Below, piece after piece: positions 54,096-62,934 of a stretch of 64,000 bases of DNA. How positions within the stretch are numbered: position 1 is the stretch's first letter; the number at the start of each line of letters is the position of its first letter. The notes below the pieces were generated by a model. The model was given only the letters and a program-made list of their open reading frames with translations. It made no database searches and had not been told where the DNA came from. This DNA comes from 34-65-8 sp046294735 (GTDB lineage Bacteria; Pseudomonadota; Alphaproteobacteria; Sphingomonadales; Sphingomonadaceae). The translations under genes were made by a program, and so were the position numbers. The stretch covers positions 310,001 to 374,000 of the forward strand of contig JBKBKB010000001.1 in the NCBI GenBank assembly GCA_046294735.1. The letters run 5' to 3'.

Positions 54096-55958
54096 TCAGG
54101 CAATCCCGCCCGCAAGGTTGCGCCGCAACGAATCGAGCCCGCGCCGGATCACCGAGAAACAGTCTTTCAGGTGCTCCCGCTCCAGCGGCGAGAGGCTGTC
54201 AGGGGCAATGGCATTGTCAGCCCGCTGCCCCGCGCCGGCCTGCACCGCCTGGTGGGCGATCCGCAGTTCGTTGACGAAGGCCAGCGCATCAACCAGGCTT
54301 TCGCTGTCCTCGCCCGCCATGTGGCCGTGTTCGGCCAGCGCGCGCAGCCTCGCGACTGTTCCCACAGCGGCAATGCCATGGGCCAGCGCCAGCGTTCGGG
54401 CAATGTCGACCACCGGAACCACCGCCTGCCCCTTGGCATCGAACACTTTCTCCCCGCTGTCGCTGCGGTCGAGCACCAGATTGCGGAAGATACCGAGCGG
54501 CACCTTGCTGCGCTGGGCGTCACGGGCGAGATAGCTGACGAAGATCCGGTTGGCGGCCGCAGCGGCGACTGTTTCCTGGTGGAGCCGGTGAACCAGCCGA
54601 CTTTCGCCATGGAGGCAGCGCATGTCGAAGAAGATCGTTGCGCGCAGGATCGCATCCTCGTCCGGATTGTCGATCCAGCGGGCATAGCGCGCGCGCCACT
54701 GACCCAGCGTCAGGCGCTGCCCGGCATTTTTGGCCATGATCCCGCCCTTGCAGTAGACGAACCCGCAGGCGTCAAGGATATCGGAGATACGGCCACCGAG
54801 CGCTTCGAAATAGCCTGACTGGCCCGGCTCCAGCGTATCGTCGATCACCAGACCATTGTCCTGGTCGGAACCGATCAGCTGCTCCTCCCGCGCCAGCGAA
54901 CCGAACACGACCAGAGCGTAGGGCACCGGCGGTTGCCCCAGTTCGCGCTCGGCCAATTGTGCCGCCCGGCGGTGAGCCGCCTCGCCAAGCGCCGAGGTAA
55001 GCCGGGCCATCTGCCCCGGCTGCATCCCGCTGCGGGCCATGGCGACGAAGTTTTCCGGGATGCGCCGCGCCGCAGCGGCAAGGGCGCCAGCATCCTGGGC
55101 CCGCGCAATCGACAGGCCATGATCGATCGCGTTGTTGCCGAGGTGCGCGAGAATGTCGGTCGCGCTCAACATTCCGGCCAGCCTGCCCGCATCGTCGACC
55201 AGCGGCACATGGCGAAACCCGCCCGAGGCCATCAGCGCCACCGCTTCAGCCAGGCTGGCACTGGACGGCAAAGTGCGCGGGTTGGCGCTCATCACGTCCC
55301 CGATGGGGCAGGTCGTCGGCAAGTCGGCAGCCACCACCCGGTTGCGCAGATCCTTGTCGGTGAAAATGCCCAGCAGCCGGCCCTCTTCGCTCACGGTCAG
55401 GGTGCTGACCTTGTGCTGCCTCATCAGCCGGGCGGCGTCGCCGATACTGGTATCAAGCGCGCATGACACCGGCACGCCAAGATGTGCAACATCGCCCACA
55501 GTTGCGCCGTCGAAACCACCGGCTCTCTCCTCGGCCCTCCGCTCCAGCGCATGACGCAGGCGGCGCTGCTCATCATCGCTGAAGAAGGCGCGGAACGGCT
55601 CGGACGCGTCGCGCAGCCGGTGAAACTCGGCCGCCGGGACAAGGTAGAGCAGCGTGTCTTCCAGTGCGACGGTTTCGTTGCGGACCTCGCCCCCACGCAG
55701 CAGCGACGGGTATGCAAACGAGCCGCCTTGGGTGACGCGGGCAGTCAGTTCCTTGCCAGCGAGCCGCAACTCGACGGCGCCAGAGCGAACCACGAACAGC
55801 CATTCGTTGATCTGCCCGGCAGCCAGCACCCGGTCGCCCGCCCGGGCATAGCGCACCGTGACCTTGCGCGAGAGTGCAGCAATCTCTCCCGCGTCAAGGC
55901 TGCCGAACGGCGGCATATCCCTAAGGAAGTCGGCGACCTGGGTAATTTCGCTGCTCAT
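54096..55958 (-). CDS. cNMP-binding / CBS / DUF294 nucleotidyltransferase-like signalling protein
   Basis: 620 residues in order: a cyclic nucleotide-binding domain (about 12-125), two CBS motifs forming a Bateman module (about 155-275), a nucleotidyltransferase-like DUF294 domain with FGSLAREEQ (352-360) and SDQDN (364-368), and a C-terminal helical DUF294_C region. GS...SDxD is the catalytic-type pattern of the polymerase-beta superfamily, so it may transfer a nucleotide to a protein (compare GlnD-type regulation). It is the upstream neighbour of the exonuclease and lies close to the carboxylate symporter. Target unknown. Confidence 0.88.
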   Translation of the reverse strand: MSSEITQVADFLRDMPPFGSLDAGEIAALSRKVTVRYARAGDRVLAAGQINEWLFVVRSGAVELRLAGKELTARVTQGGSFAYPSLLRGGEVRNETVALEDTLLYLVPAAEFHRLRDASEPFRAFFSDDEQRRLRHALERRAEERAGGFDGATVGDVAHLGVPVSCALDTSIGDAARLMRQHKVSTLTVSEEGRLLGIFTDKDLRNRVVAADLPTTCPIGDVMSANPRTLPSSASLAEAVALMASGGFRHVPLVDDAGRLAGMLSATDILAHLGNNAIDHGLSIARAQDAGALAAAARRIPENFVAMARSGMQPGQMARLTSALGEAAHRRAAQLAERELGQPPVPYALVVFGSLAREEQLIGSDQDNGLVIDDTLEPGQSGYFEALGGRISDILDACGFVYCKGGIMAKNAGQRLTLGQWRARYARWIDNPDEDAILRATIFFDMRCLHGESRLVHRLHQETVAAAAANRIFVSYLARDAQRSKVPLGIFRNLVLDRSDSGEKVFDAKGQAVVPVVDIARTLALAHGIAAVGTVARLRALAEHGHMAGEDSESLVDALAFVNELRIAHQAVQAGAGQRADNAIAPDSLSPLEREHLKDCFSVIRRGLDSLRRNLAGGIA

Positions 55959-56074
55959 TCCTCTACTCTAGCGCATTTGACGATACCGCGCGCGTGCGAC
56001 CTAGGTCTAAGGCTTGCAGGTCAGCCGGTTCGGAGGCACAGCCGTGCAAAAGACTATAATGGGAGAAAATGCTG

Positions 56075-57193
56075 ATGCCCTTTCGCATGACGGACATGGT
56101 CGGCTGCGAGTTTCCGTTGTTCGCCTTCTCGCATTGCCGAGACGTCGTCGCCGCAGTCAGCCGCGCTGGCGGGTTCGGCGTGCTCGGCGCAGTCAGCTTC
56201 ACGCCTGAGCAGCTGGAGCAGGAACTGGCCTGGATTGACGACCATGTCGGCGGCAAGCCCTATGGCGTCGATGTGCTGATCCCCGAAGTGCAGGCGGTCG
56301 AAAAGCAGGTCACGGCGGACGAGATCGTGGCCATGATCCCGGCGCAATATCGCGACTTCACCAGGGCGATCCTGCGAGAGGCAGGCATCGCCGAGGATGG
56401 CGCCAGCCCGCTCGGGGGGAGCCAGCGGCCGAACACCTCGCTCGGCCAGGAACTGCTCGAAGTCAGCTTCCGCCACCCGGTGCGCCTGATTGCCAATGCG
56501 CTCGGCACCGCCCCGCCGGAGATGATCGCGGCAGGCAAAAAGTACGGGATCCCGGTCGCCGCGCTGGTCGGGGCAAAGGAACATGCGATGAAGCAGATCG
56601 AAGCCGGGGTCGACATTATCGTTGCCCAGGGCGGTGAAGGCGGCGGGCACTGCGGCGAAGTATCCACCGTGGTCCTGATCCCTGAAGTGATCGAGGCCAT
56701 TCGCGATACCGGTAAGGACATTCCGGTACTGGCTGCGGGCGGCATCATGAACGGGCGGCAAATGGCAGGGATGATGGCGATGGGCGCAGCCGGCGCATGG
56801 TGCGGCTCGGTCTGGCTGGCCACCGCCGAAGCCGAAACGCACGACGTGTTCCGCCAGAAGATGATTGAGGCTACCAGCCGCGACACCATCCGCTCCAAGC
56901 ACCGCACGGGCAAGTTCAGCCGCCAGCTCCGCAGCGACTGGCACGGCAAGTGGGAATCGGCAGGCATCCCCGCCCTGCCCATGCCGCTGATGATGCTGCT
57001 GAGCGAACCGGTGCTGCGAGCAATCGACAAGGCGGCGGTGAATGGCAACCGGCAGGCGCAGGGCCTGGCAACCTATTTCGTCGGCCAGGGCGTGGGCCTG
57101 GTGCGCGAAGTGCGCGGCGCGGGTGCGGTGGTGCAGGACTTCAAGCGGGAATTCGCCGAGGGATTCGAGGCGCTGTCGGAGGCCATCGGCTAG
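56075..57193 (+). CDS. Nitronate monooxygenase family flavoprotein
   Basis: NMO/2-nitropropane dioxygenase-like TIM-barrel enzyme of 372 residues. The FMN-binding pattern includes GGFGVLGAV near the start, GTAPPEM, and a C-terminal part with VAQGGEGGGHCGEV and AAGGIMNGRQMAGMMAMGAAGAWCGS. GGGAG lies 9 bases before this ATG; ATG at 56069 and 56090 are alternatives. The next gene on the same strand, cyclopropane synthase, begins 71 bp later. Confidence 0.87.
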   Translation: MPFRMTDMVGCEFPLFAFSHCRDVVAAVSRAGGFGVLGAVSFTPEQLEQELAWIDDHVGGKPYGVDVLIPEVQAVEKQVTADEIVAMIPAQYRDFTRAILREAGIAEDGASPLGGSQRPNTSLGQELLEVSFRHPVRLIANALGTAPPEMIAAGKKYGIPVAALVGAKEHAMKQIEAGVDIIVAQGGEGGGHCGEVSTVVLIPEVIEAIRDTGKDIPVLAAGGIMNGRQMAGMMAMGAAGAWCGSVWLATAEAETHDVFRQKMIEATSRDTIRSKHRTGKFSRQLRSDWHGKWESAGIPALPMPLMMLLSEPVLRAIDKAAVNGNRQAQGLATYFVGQGVGLVREVRGAGAVVQDFKREFAEGFEALSEAIG

Positions 57194-57263
57194 GGCCGAT
57201 GCGATTGACAGCCCCGGGCAAGCCGCGCAGTCTGGAGATCTGCAATCGGGGGATCCAAAGCGC

Positions 57264-58598
57264 ATGTACCTGCTCGGCAAGTTTCTGACCAAAGCCATCC
57301 GCACCGGGCAACTGGTGGTGACCGATCATGACGGCAAGGAATACGCCTTTGGCCCGGGAACGGGTGACTATCCGCCGGAAGTCGGAGGGCGGCCGGGCCC
57401 GATCCGCATCCGCCTGACCAGCAGGAAGGCGGCCAACCATATCGTGCGCTACCCCCAGCTCGGTGCGGGCGAAGCCTTCATGTGGGGCTGGCTCGAAGTC
57501 GAACCGCCGCATGATATCCGCGACATGATCCTGTTCGTGACGATGAATGCCAAACGGCTCGGCAGCGGTTCGCTGAAACCCAAGGGGCCGGTTCGCACGG
57601 CGCTGCAGAAGACCATCGCCAAGCTCGACGGCATCAACCAGCGCACCTCCGCCCGCAAGAACGCCGAGCACACCTACAACCTGACCCGCGAACTATACGA
57701 ACGGTTCCTCGACGAGGACCGCCAGTACACCATGGCCTATTACCGCGAGGACCCGTTCCAGACCTCGCTCGAACAGGCACAGATGGACAAGAAGGCGCAC
57801 CTCGCTGCCAAGATGTATCTCAAGCGGCCGGAGGATAACGGCGGCAAACCGATGAAGGTGCTGGACATCGGATGCGGCTGGGGCGGCTTCGCGCTCTACC
57901 TCAACAAGATGTACGGGTGCGAGGTGCTCGGCGTGGCACTCGCACCGGATCAGATCGCCTTCTGCCAGGAACGGGCGAGGGAACTGGGTGTCGCCGACCA
58001 GGTCAAGTTTGCGCTCAGCGACTACCGCGATGTGAAGGGCGAGTTCGACCGCATCTCCAGCGTCGGCTTGCTAGAGCACGTTGGCACGATCCACTATCCG
58101 CAATTCTTCGCGCACACCAACCGGCTGCTGAAGAAGGACGGGGTAATGATCAGCCACTGCTGCGGCCGCTCAGGCGCGCCCGGCTTCACCGATGCCTGGA
58201 CCCGCAAGTACATCTTCCCCGGCGGCTATATCCCGGCGCTCAGTGAACTCGTCACTCAGAGCGAGCGGCATGGGTGGCAGGTGATGGACGTGGAGGCGAT
58301 GCGGTTCCACTACAGCCACACGCTGGAGGAATGGTACAACCGCACCGTCATGCACGAACGCGAAATCACCGCGATGTATGATCCGCAGTTCTACCGCATG
58401 TGGTTGTTCTACCTCGCCGGGGCCGAGCAAAGTTTCCGTAACGGGACCATGGTCAACTGGCAGGTTCAATACGTGAAGGACCGCACCGCGATCCCGATGA
58501 CGCGTGAATACATCCATGAGGAAAGCGCCCGTCTGCGCGCTATCGGCGAGGTGCCCGACTGGCGGTTTGATCCGGGAATCAAAGAGGCAGCGGAATAG
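57264..58598 (+). CDS. Cyclopropane-fatty-acyl-phospholipid synthase-like methyltransferase
   Basis: Adds a methylene bridge from SAM to membrane unsaturated fatty acids, or a related carbon methylation. 444 residues from ATG at 57264. The SAM motif is DIGCGWGGFALYL; the downstream SHCCGRSGAPGFTDAW and FPGGYIPALSEL segments match the CFA family. The frame is open upstream but those codons are unlikely to be coding. It shares the strand with the nitronate monooxygenase gene. Confidence 0.9.
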   Translation: MYLLGKFLTKAIRTGQLVVTDHDGKEYAFGPGTGDYPPEVGGRPGPIRIRLTSRKAANHIVRYPQLGAGEAFMWGWLEVEPPHDIRDMILFVTMNAKRLGSGSLKPKGPVRTALQKTIAKLDGINQRTSARKNAEHTYNLTRELYERFLDEDRQYTMAYYREDPFQTSLEQAQMDKKAHLAAKMYLKRPEDNGGKPMKVLDIGCGWGGFALYLNKMYGCEVLGVALAPDQIAFCQERARELGVADQVKFALSDYRDVKGEFDRISSVGLLEHVGTIHYPQFFAHTNRLLKKDGVMISHCCGRSGAPGFTDAWTRKYIFPGGYIPALSELVTQSERHGWQVMDVEAMRFHYSHTLEEWYNRTVMHEREITAMYDPQFYRMWLFYLAGAEQSFRNGTMVNWQVQYVKDRTAIPMTREYIHEESARLRAIGEVPDWRFDPGIKEAAE

Positions 58599-58619
58599 GA
58601 TCAGAAGCCCGGGACCGGG

Positions 58620-59540
58620 TCAGCGCCGGTCGAAGTCGATGTTCAGTGCGGTGATCGTCGCCTCGACCCGGCGCATCGCAGCCGCCGCCTCGCGATCCGG
58701 CCCCAGCGCGTGATAACCCGCAAGAGCACGCTCATAATCGCCGCGCATTTCGTCACACAGCGCGACATTGAAGGCTACCGAGCGCTGCGCTGGCGCTTCG
58801 TCGGCCAGTTTTCCCAACAGTCGGCACGCTTCCTCCGGACTGGTCTTGGTGGCGCGCAGGGCGGTCTTAAAGGTCTCACCCTGAACCTTGGTCAGCCCCT
58901 TGCGGCTTTCCAGCACGCGAATCTCCCCGTCCTGCCACATTGGCGCGAGATCACGGGCATAGTCGGTGGCAGCCAGGCCGAGGAGGTATTCGATCGCATC
59001 CTCGGCTGGCGGCAAGGCCCCGTCGGTCGGACAGACTGTCCGGTCATCCCGTTTCGACACCGCGCGGCGATAGATGATCCGGCCATCCACTTCACGCGCT
59101 ACGCGGACATCGCTGGTCAGAGCGACAATCCGGTTAAGGCAGGATACTTCGCGCTCCTCCTTCTCGTTGTCCTTGCAATTGGTGCGCGGCTCGGCCGCAG
59201 CGATGCAATAGCGGCGCTTGCGCACAACCCGGTTTTCTTCCACCGACGCATTCGCACCGCCTTCGACAACGGCATCGACATTTGCAGCCCCTGCCGCAGA
59301 ATCCAGCGCATAAAGCGCATAATAGGGCTCACCCGCCACATCGCGCGCAGCAGCCAACCGCGTTTCCAGCTGGCTAGCCAGCGCTCGTCCATCCGCGCCG
59401 GAGAACCGCTCCAGTGCCAGACCGCGCAAGCCAGCCACTTCCGCCGCCGCAGCCGGTTCGCCCCACCGGACCGGCAACACTTCTGCTTGCGCGGTGGCAC
59501 CAAAGCCCAGCGCCGCCAGCACCCACACGATCCATCGCAT
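58620..59540 (-). CDS. Exported protein of unknown function, 306 aa
   Basis: From ATG at 59540, which has GGGGAG 4 bases upstream, the product has a signal peptide ending AQAE. The mature part has Cys-rich segments (RYCIAAAEP, NCKDNEKEE, VSCLNRIV, TVCPTDGA) and a C-terminal tetratricopeptide-like helical stretch (RSVAFNVALCDEMRGDYERALAGYHALGP). I do not recognise the family. It is convergent with the cyclopropane synthase gene. Confidence 0.7.
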   Translation of the reverse strand: MRWIVWVLAALGFGATAQAEVLPVRWGEPAAAAEVAGLRGLALERFSGADGRALASQLETRLAAARDVAGEPYYALYALDSAAGAANVDAVVEGGANASVEENRVVRKRRYCIAAAEPRTNCKDNEKEEREVSCLNRIVALTSDVRVAREVDGRIIYRRAVSKRDDRTVCPTDGALPPAEDAIEYLLGLAATDYARDLAPMWQDGEIRVLESRKGLTKVQGETFKTALRATKTSPEEACRLLGKLADEAPAQRSVAFNVALCDEMRGDYERALAGYHALGPDREAAAAMRRVEATITALNIDFDRR

Positions 59541-59625
59541 ACCGCTCCCCAGCTTGGTGAAAGTCAGGCCTTTCAATCGCACTTATGCCATACTGGCAAG
59601 GGCTTTGCTGCTTGCGGAGCGCGGA

Positions 59626-61125
59626 TCACTTTGCGGGACGCGGGGACAGCAGGGCTTCTTCCATGATGTAGTAGATCAGCGGTTGGTCGATTGTCCCCCG
59701 GAACAGATGTGCGCCCGGCCCGGATGCCCGCACGACCACGTCCTCACCGGCATGGGTTTCCATCGACAGGGGCACGGCCGCGTGCTGGCGATAATCCAGC
59801 GCCAGTGTGTCGTGTTCGGCCGGGTCATGGCGATCCGCACCGACTGGCGCGCCCAGGCCATTGGCGTAGATCAAGGTGGTATAGGCCTTGCCATCCCGTG
59901 CGATGTGCGGCTGCTCACCATCATGGCTGACCGTGCCCAGGATCGGGGTGCCGCGCGCGGTATAGCCGCCGATGGTCAGCGTATGGCTGTGGTCGGCCGT
60001 AGTCAGCACCAGTGTCTCGTCAAGATCGACCAGACTTAGAGCGGTCGCCACCGCCCGGTCCATAGCTACGGTATCGGTCAGCGCGCGGCGCGCATTTCCG
60101 CCGTGGTGCGCGTGATCGATCCGTCCGCCTTCGACCAGCAGGACATAGCCCTGATCCGAGCGGGATAACGCAGCAATCGCGGTGGCCACCATCTCGGCCA
60201 GCGACGGCTCGCCGCCTTCGCCTGCGGTGCGATCCTCCTCGAACTGGAGGTGGCTTGGCTCGAACAGGCCAAGCAATTTCGTGTTGCGAGCAGGGTCGAA
60301 AGCGGCAAATTGGCCGCTGTTCCAGGCATAGTGACCGCCCGGATTAGCGGCGCGCCATGCGGCCACCAGATCGCGACCGTCACGCCGCTTGCCAGCCTTG
60401 TCGGGATACTCGGGGTCGGCCTGTCCTGCCGGGGCAAAAGCCGCCCTGCCGCCGCCAAGGATTACGTCAAGCTGCCGCCCAACCGGCCCTTCGACCAGTT
60501 GCCTGGCAAGGTCGATGCAGCCCTGTTCCAGCGCGAGCGGCGGCATATCCGCGTCGCTTTCCCAGTTGCGCTGGACGGTATGGCCATAGGCCGCCGCCGG
60601 TGTCGCGTGGGTCACGGTGGTGGTGGTGACGATCCCGGTCGCGAACCCGCGCTGCTGCGCCAGTCCGATCAGCGAAGGCAACTCATGCCCCTTGCCCGAG
60701 GCGCAATCGCCGTTTTTTGCTTCCGGCCCGATCCCGATCATGCCGCTGCGGGTCCGCACGCCCGCCATGATCGCGGTCGCCGTCGCGGCGGAATCAGAGA
60801 CCTGCGCATCGAAGGAATATGTCTTCACCAGGGCAGCATGGTCGAGCCCGTCCATCGTGGTTTCGTAGGATTCACCGTCCCGCCCCAGCATCTGGCCGGC
60901 ATGAATACGCGCGGCAGTGATTGTCGAAACGCCCATCCCGTCACCAATGAAGATGATCACGTTGCGCGCCTTCGTGCGCGGCTGTGGGGCGGCCTTGAGC
61001 CGTTCCAGCGCGGCGCGTCCCTGCTCGACAAGGGCGGGTGTAGTTGCCGGCACATCCTGAGCGGCCAGGCTTGTACCCAAAACAGCAGCAATGATCGCAA
61101 CCGAGCCGCCAGCGAGGTATTTCAT
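59626..61125 (-). CDS. Alkaline phosphatase (PhoA type)
   Basis: Periplasmic phosphomonoesterase of 499 residues from ATG at 61125 (GGAG upstream). A signal peptide ends SLAAQ. Zn/Mg ligands and the nucleophile are visible: Asp62 in GDGMG, Ser112 in SDSAATATA, VEGGRIDHAHHGG, and TTADHSHT. No pho regulator or transporter is adjacent. It faces the unknown exported gene on the same strand and diverges from the Kef-type antiporter gene. Confidence 0.93.
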   Translation of the reverse strand: MKYLAGGSVAIIAAVLGTSLAAQDVPATTPALVEQGRAALERLKAAPQPRTKARNVIIFIGDGMGVSTITAARIHAGQMLGRDGESYETTMDGLDHAALVKTYSFDAQVSDSAATATAIMAGVRTRSGMIGIGPEAKNGDCASGKGHELPSLIGLAQQRGFATGIVTTTTVTHATPAAAYGHTVQRNWESDADMPPLALEQGCIDLARQLVEGPVGRQLDVILGGGRAAFAPAGQADPEYPDKAGKRRDGRDLVAAWRAANPGGHYAWNSGQFAAFDPARNTKLLGLFEPSHLQFEEDRTAGEGGEPSLAEMVATAIAALSRSDQGYVLLVEGGRIDHAHHGGNARRALTDTVAMDRAVATALSLVDLDETLVLTTADHSHTLTIGGYTARGTPILGTVSHDGEQPHIARDGKAYTTLIYANGLGAPVGADRHDPAEHDTLALDYRQHAAVPLSMETHAGEDVVVRASGPGAHLFRGTIDQPLIYYIMEEALLSPRPAK

Positions 61126-61300
61126 CCGAATCGTCTCCTCGTACCGTTGTGGCCGAACCACCTGCGGGTGCCAGACTAAGCGGACAGGTTCATGACAGCA
61201 ATCAGGCATCGCCCCCTTGCTCATGCCGCGCTTTACCGCCATCCCTGACGGACGGCCAAGATGCCATAGACCCTGCACATTCTGGGAAGCCCAGCACGCC

Positions 61301-62854
61301 ATGTTCGAAGTGATCTGCATTACCTTTGCTTATGCTTTCGGCATGGTCGTGAAGCGGATCGGCCTGCCGCCGCTGGTCGGCTTTCTGGCGGCGGGCTTTG
61401 CCATCAACGCGCTCAGTCCCTCGCTCAACCTGCCCGCAGAAACCGGCGATATCATCGGCCATATCGCCCATCTCGGGGTCCTGCTGCTGCTATTCACCGT
61501 CGGCCTGAAAATGAGGCTCGGCCAGTTGGTCCAGCCGCAGGTGCTGGGCGGGTCACTGATCCATTTCCTGATGACGACGTCTGCATTCACACTTGGACTG
61601 TTCCTGTTCATGGATCTCGAATGGGAAACGGCGCTGCTGGTCGCGATTGCCCTGTCCTTTTCCTCCACCGTCCTGTCCGCCAAGACGCTGGAGGCACGGC
61701 GCGATCTGGGCACGTTTTATGGCCGCACCGCCATCGGCATCCTGATCGTGCAGGATCTGATCGCTCTTGCCGTGCTGGCGATCTGGGGCGACCAGTCGCC
61801 GACCCCCTGGGCCTTACTGGTGTTCGGGCTGCCGTTGCTGCGTCCACTGCTGCACCGCTTGCTCGACTTGTCGGGCCATGACGAGATGATGGTGCTGCTT
61901 GGCATGTTCCTCGCGCTGGTACTGGGCGGCATGGGGTTTGAGGCGGTCGGCCTCAGCTCTGAAATCGGGGCGCTTGCCATGGGCTTGCTGCTCTCGACGC
62001 ATGACCGCGCCAAGGAGCTCTCGAAATCCCTCTGGGGTTTGAAAGAAGTCTTCCTGGTCGGCTTCTTCCTGCAGATCGGAATGTCCGGCCTACCAGATTG
62101 GAGTGATCTGGCTTTCGCGCTGGCCGTGGCGCTGGTCCTGCCAGTTAAGGGTGCACTGTTCTTCCTGCTGCTCACGCGGTTCCGGGTGCGCGCTCGCACC
62201 GCTTTTCTCGCAGCCGCCAGTTTGACCGCCTACAGCGAATTCGGGTTGATCGTGGCCGCCGGAGTGCTGGAAGAATGGCTGGTCCCGCTCGCGTTGGCAG
62301 TGAGCCTGTCGTTTATCTTTGCTGCTGTGTTCAACAACTTCGGTGCAGCTATTTACCGCCAATTCGCGAACAGCCTGCAACGGTTCGAGACCCAAGCCAT
62401 CCACCGCGATGAGGCACCCACTGACATTGGCGATGCGCGGATCCTGATCCTCGGTATGGGGCGAACCGGCACGGCCGCCTACGATGCACTGGCACCGCTG
62501 GGCGAGCCGCTGATCGGGATCGATTCAGACACCTACAAGGTCCAGTCCCACATCGACGCTGATCGCAATGCCACCTATGCCGATGCGGAAGACGAAGGGT
62601 TCTGGCGCGATCTCAATATCGGCAAGCTCAAAGCGGTGGTCATTGCGGTCAACGACGCGGCAGCAAAAGAGCAGGCCGTGGTCTGCTTGCGCAAGAAGCG
62701 CTTTGAAGGCCCGATCATCGCCCACGCCATGTGGGAAGACGAGATCGCCAAGCTGGAGCAGGCGGGCGCGACGCATGTCTGGCAGACCATGAACCAGGCA
62801 GGGCTTGGCCTCGCGCGCGATACCGCCCGTTCGATCGGCCTGAATGCGCCCTGA
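61301..62854 (+). CDS. Kef-type cation/proton antiporter with TrkA-N domain
   Basis: CPA2-family protein of 517 residues from the ATG at 61301: about 12 membrane helices (to about 375) followed by a cytosolic RCK/TrkA-N nucleotide-binding domain with ILILGMGRTGTAAYDAL (about 390). The transporter half contains GVLLLLFTVGLKMRLGQL, typical of the family. Likely K+/H+ (or Na+/H+) antiport gated by dinucleotide. No KefF/KefG ancillary gene is adjacent. Confidence 0.88.
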   Translation: MFEVICITFAYAFGMVVKRIGLPPLVGFLAAGFAINALSPSLNLPAETGDIIGHIAHLGVLLLLFTVGLKMRLGQLVQPQVLGGSLIHFLMTTSAFTLGLFLFMDLEWETALLVAIALSFSSTVLSAKTLEARRDLGTFYGRTAIGILIVQDLIALAVLAIWGDQSPTPWALLVFGLPLLRPLLHRLLDLSGHDEMMVLLGMFLALVLGGMGFEAVGLSSEIGALAMGLLLSTHDRAKELSKSLWGLKEVFLVGFFLQIGMSGLPDWSDLAFALAVALVLPVKGALFFLLLTRFRVRARTAFLAAASLTAYSEFGLIVAAGVLEEWLVPLALAVSLSFIFAAVFNNFGAAIYRQFANSLQRFETQAIHRDEAPTDIGDARILILGMGRTGTAAYDALAPLGEPLIGIDSDTYKVQSHIDADRNATYADAEDEGFWRDLNIGKLKAVVIAVNDAAAKEQAVVCLRKKRFEGPIIAHAMWEDEIAKLEQAGATHVWQTMNQAGLGLARDTARSIGLNAP

Positions 62855-62934
62855 TCCGGGCCAGACCCTATTCCGTTGCACCTTGAGCCATGCACTGATA
62901 ACCGCGCGCCGCCCTTCAAGCGGAGACAATACCG

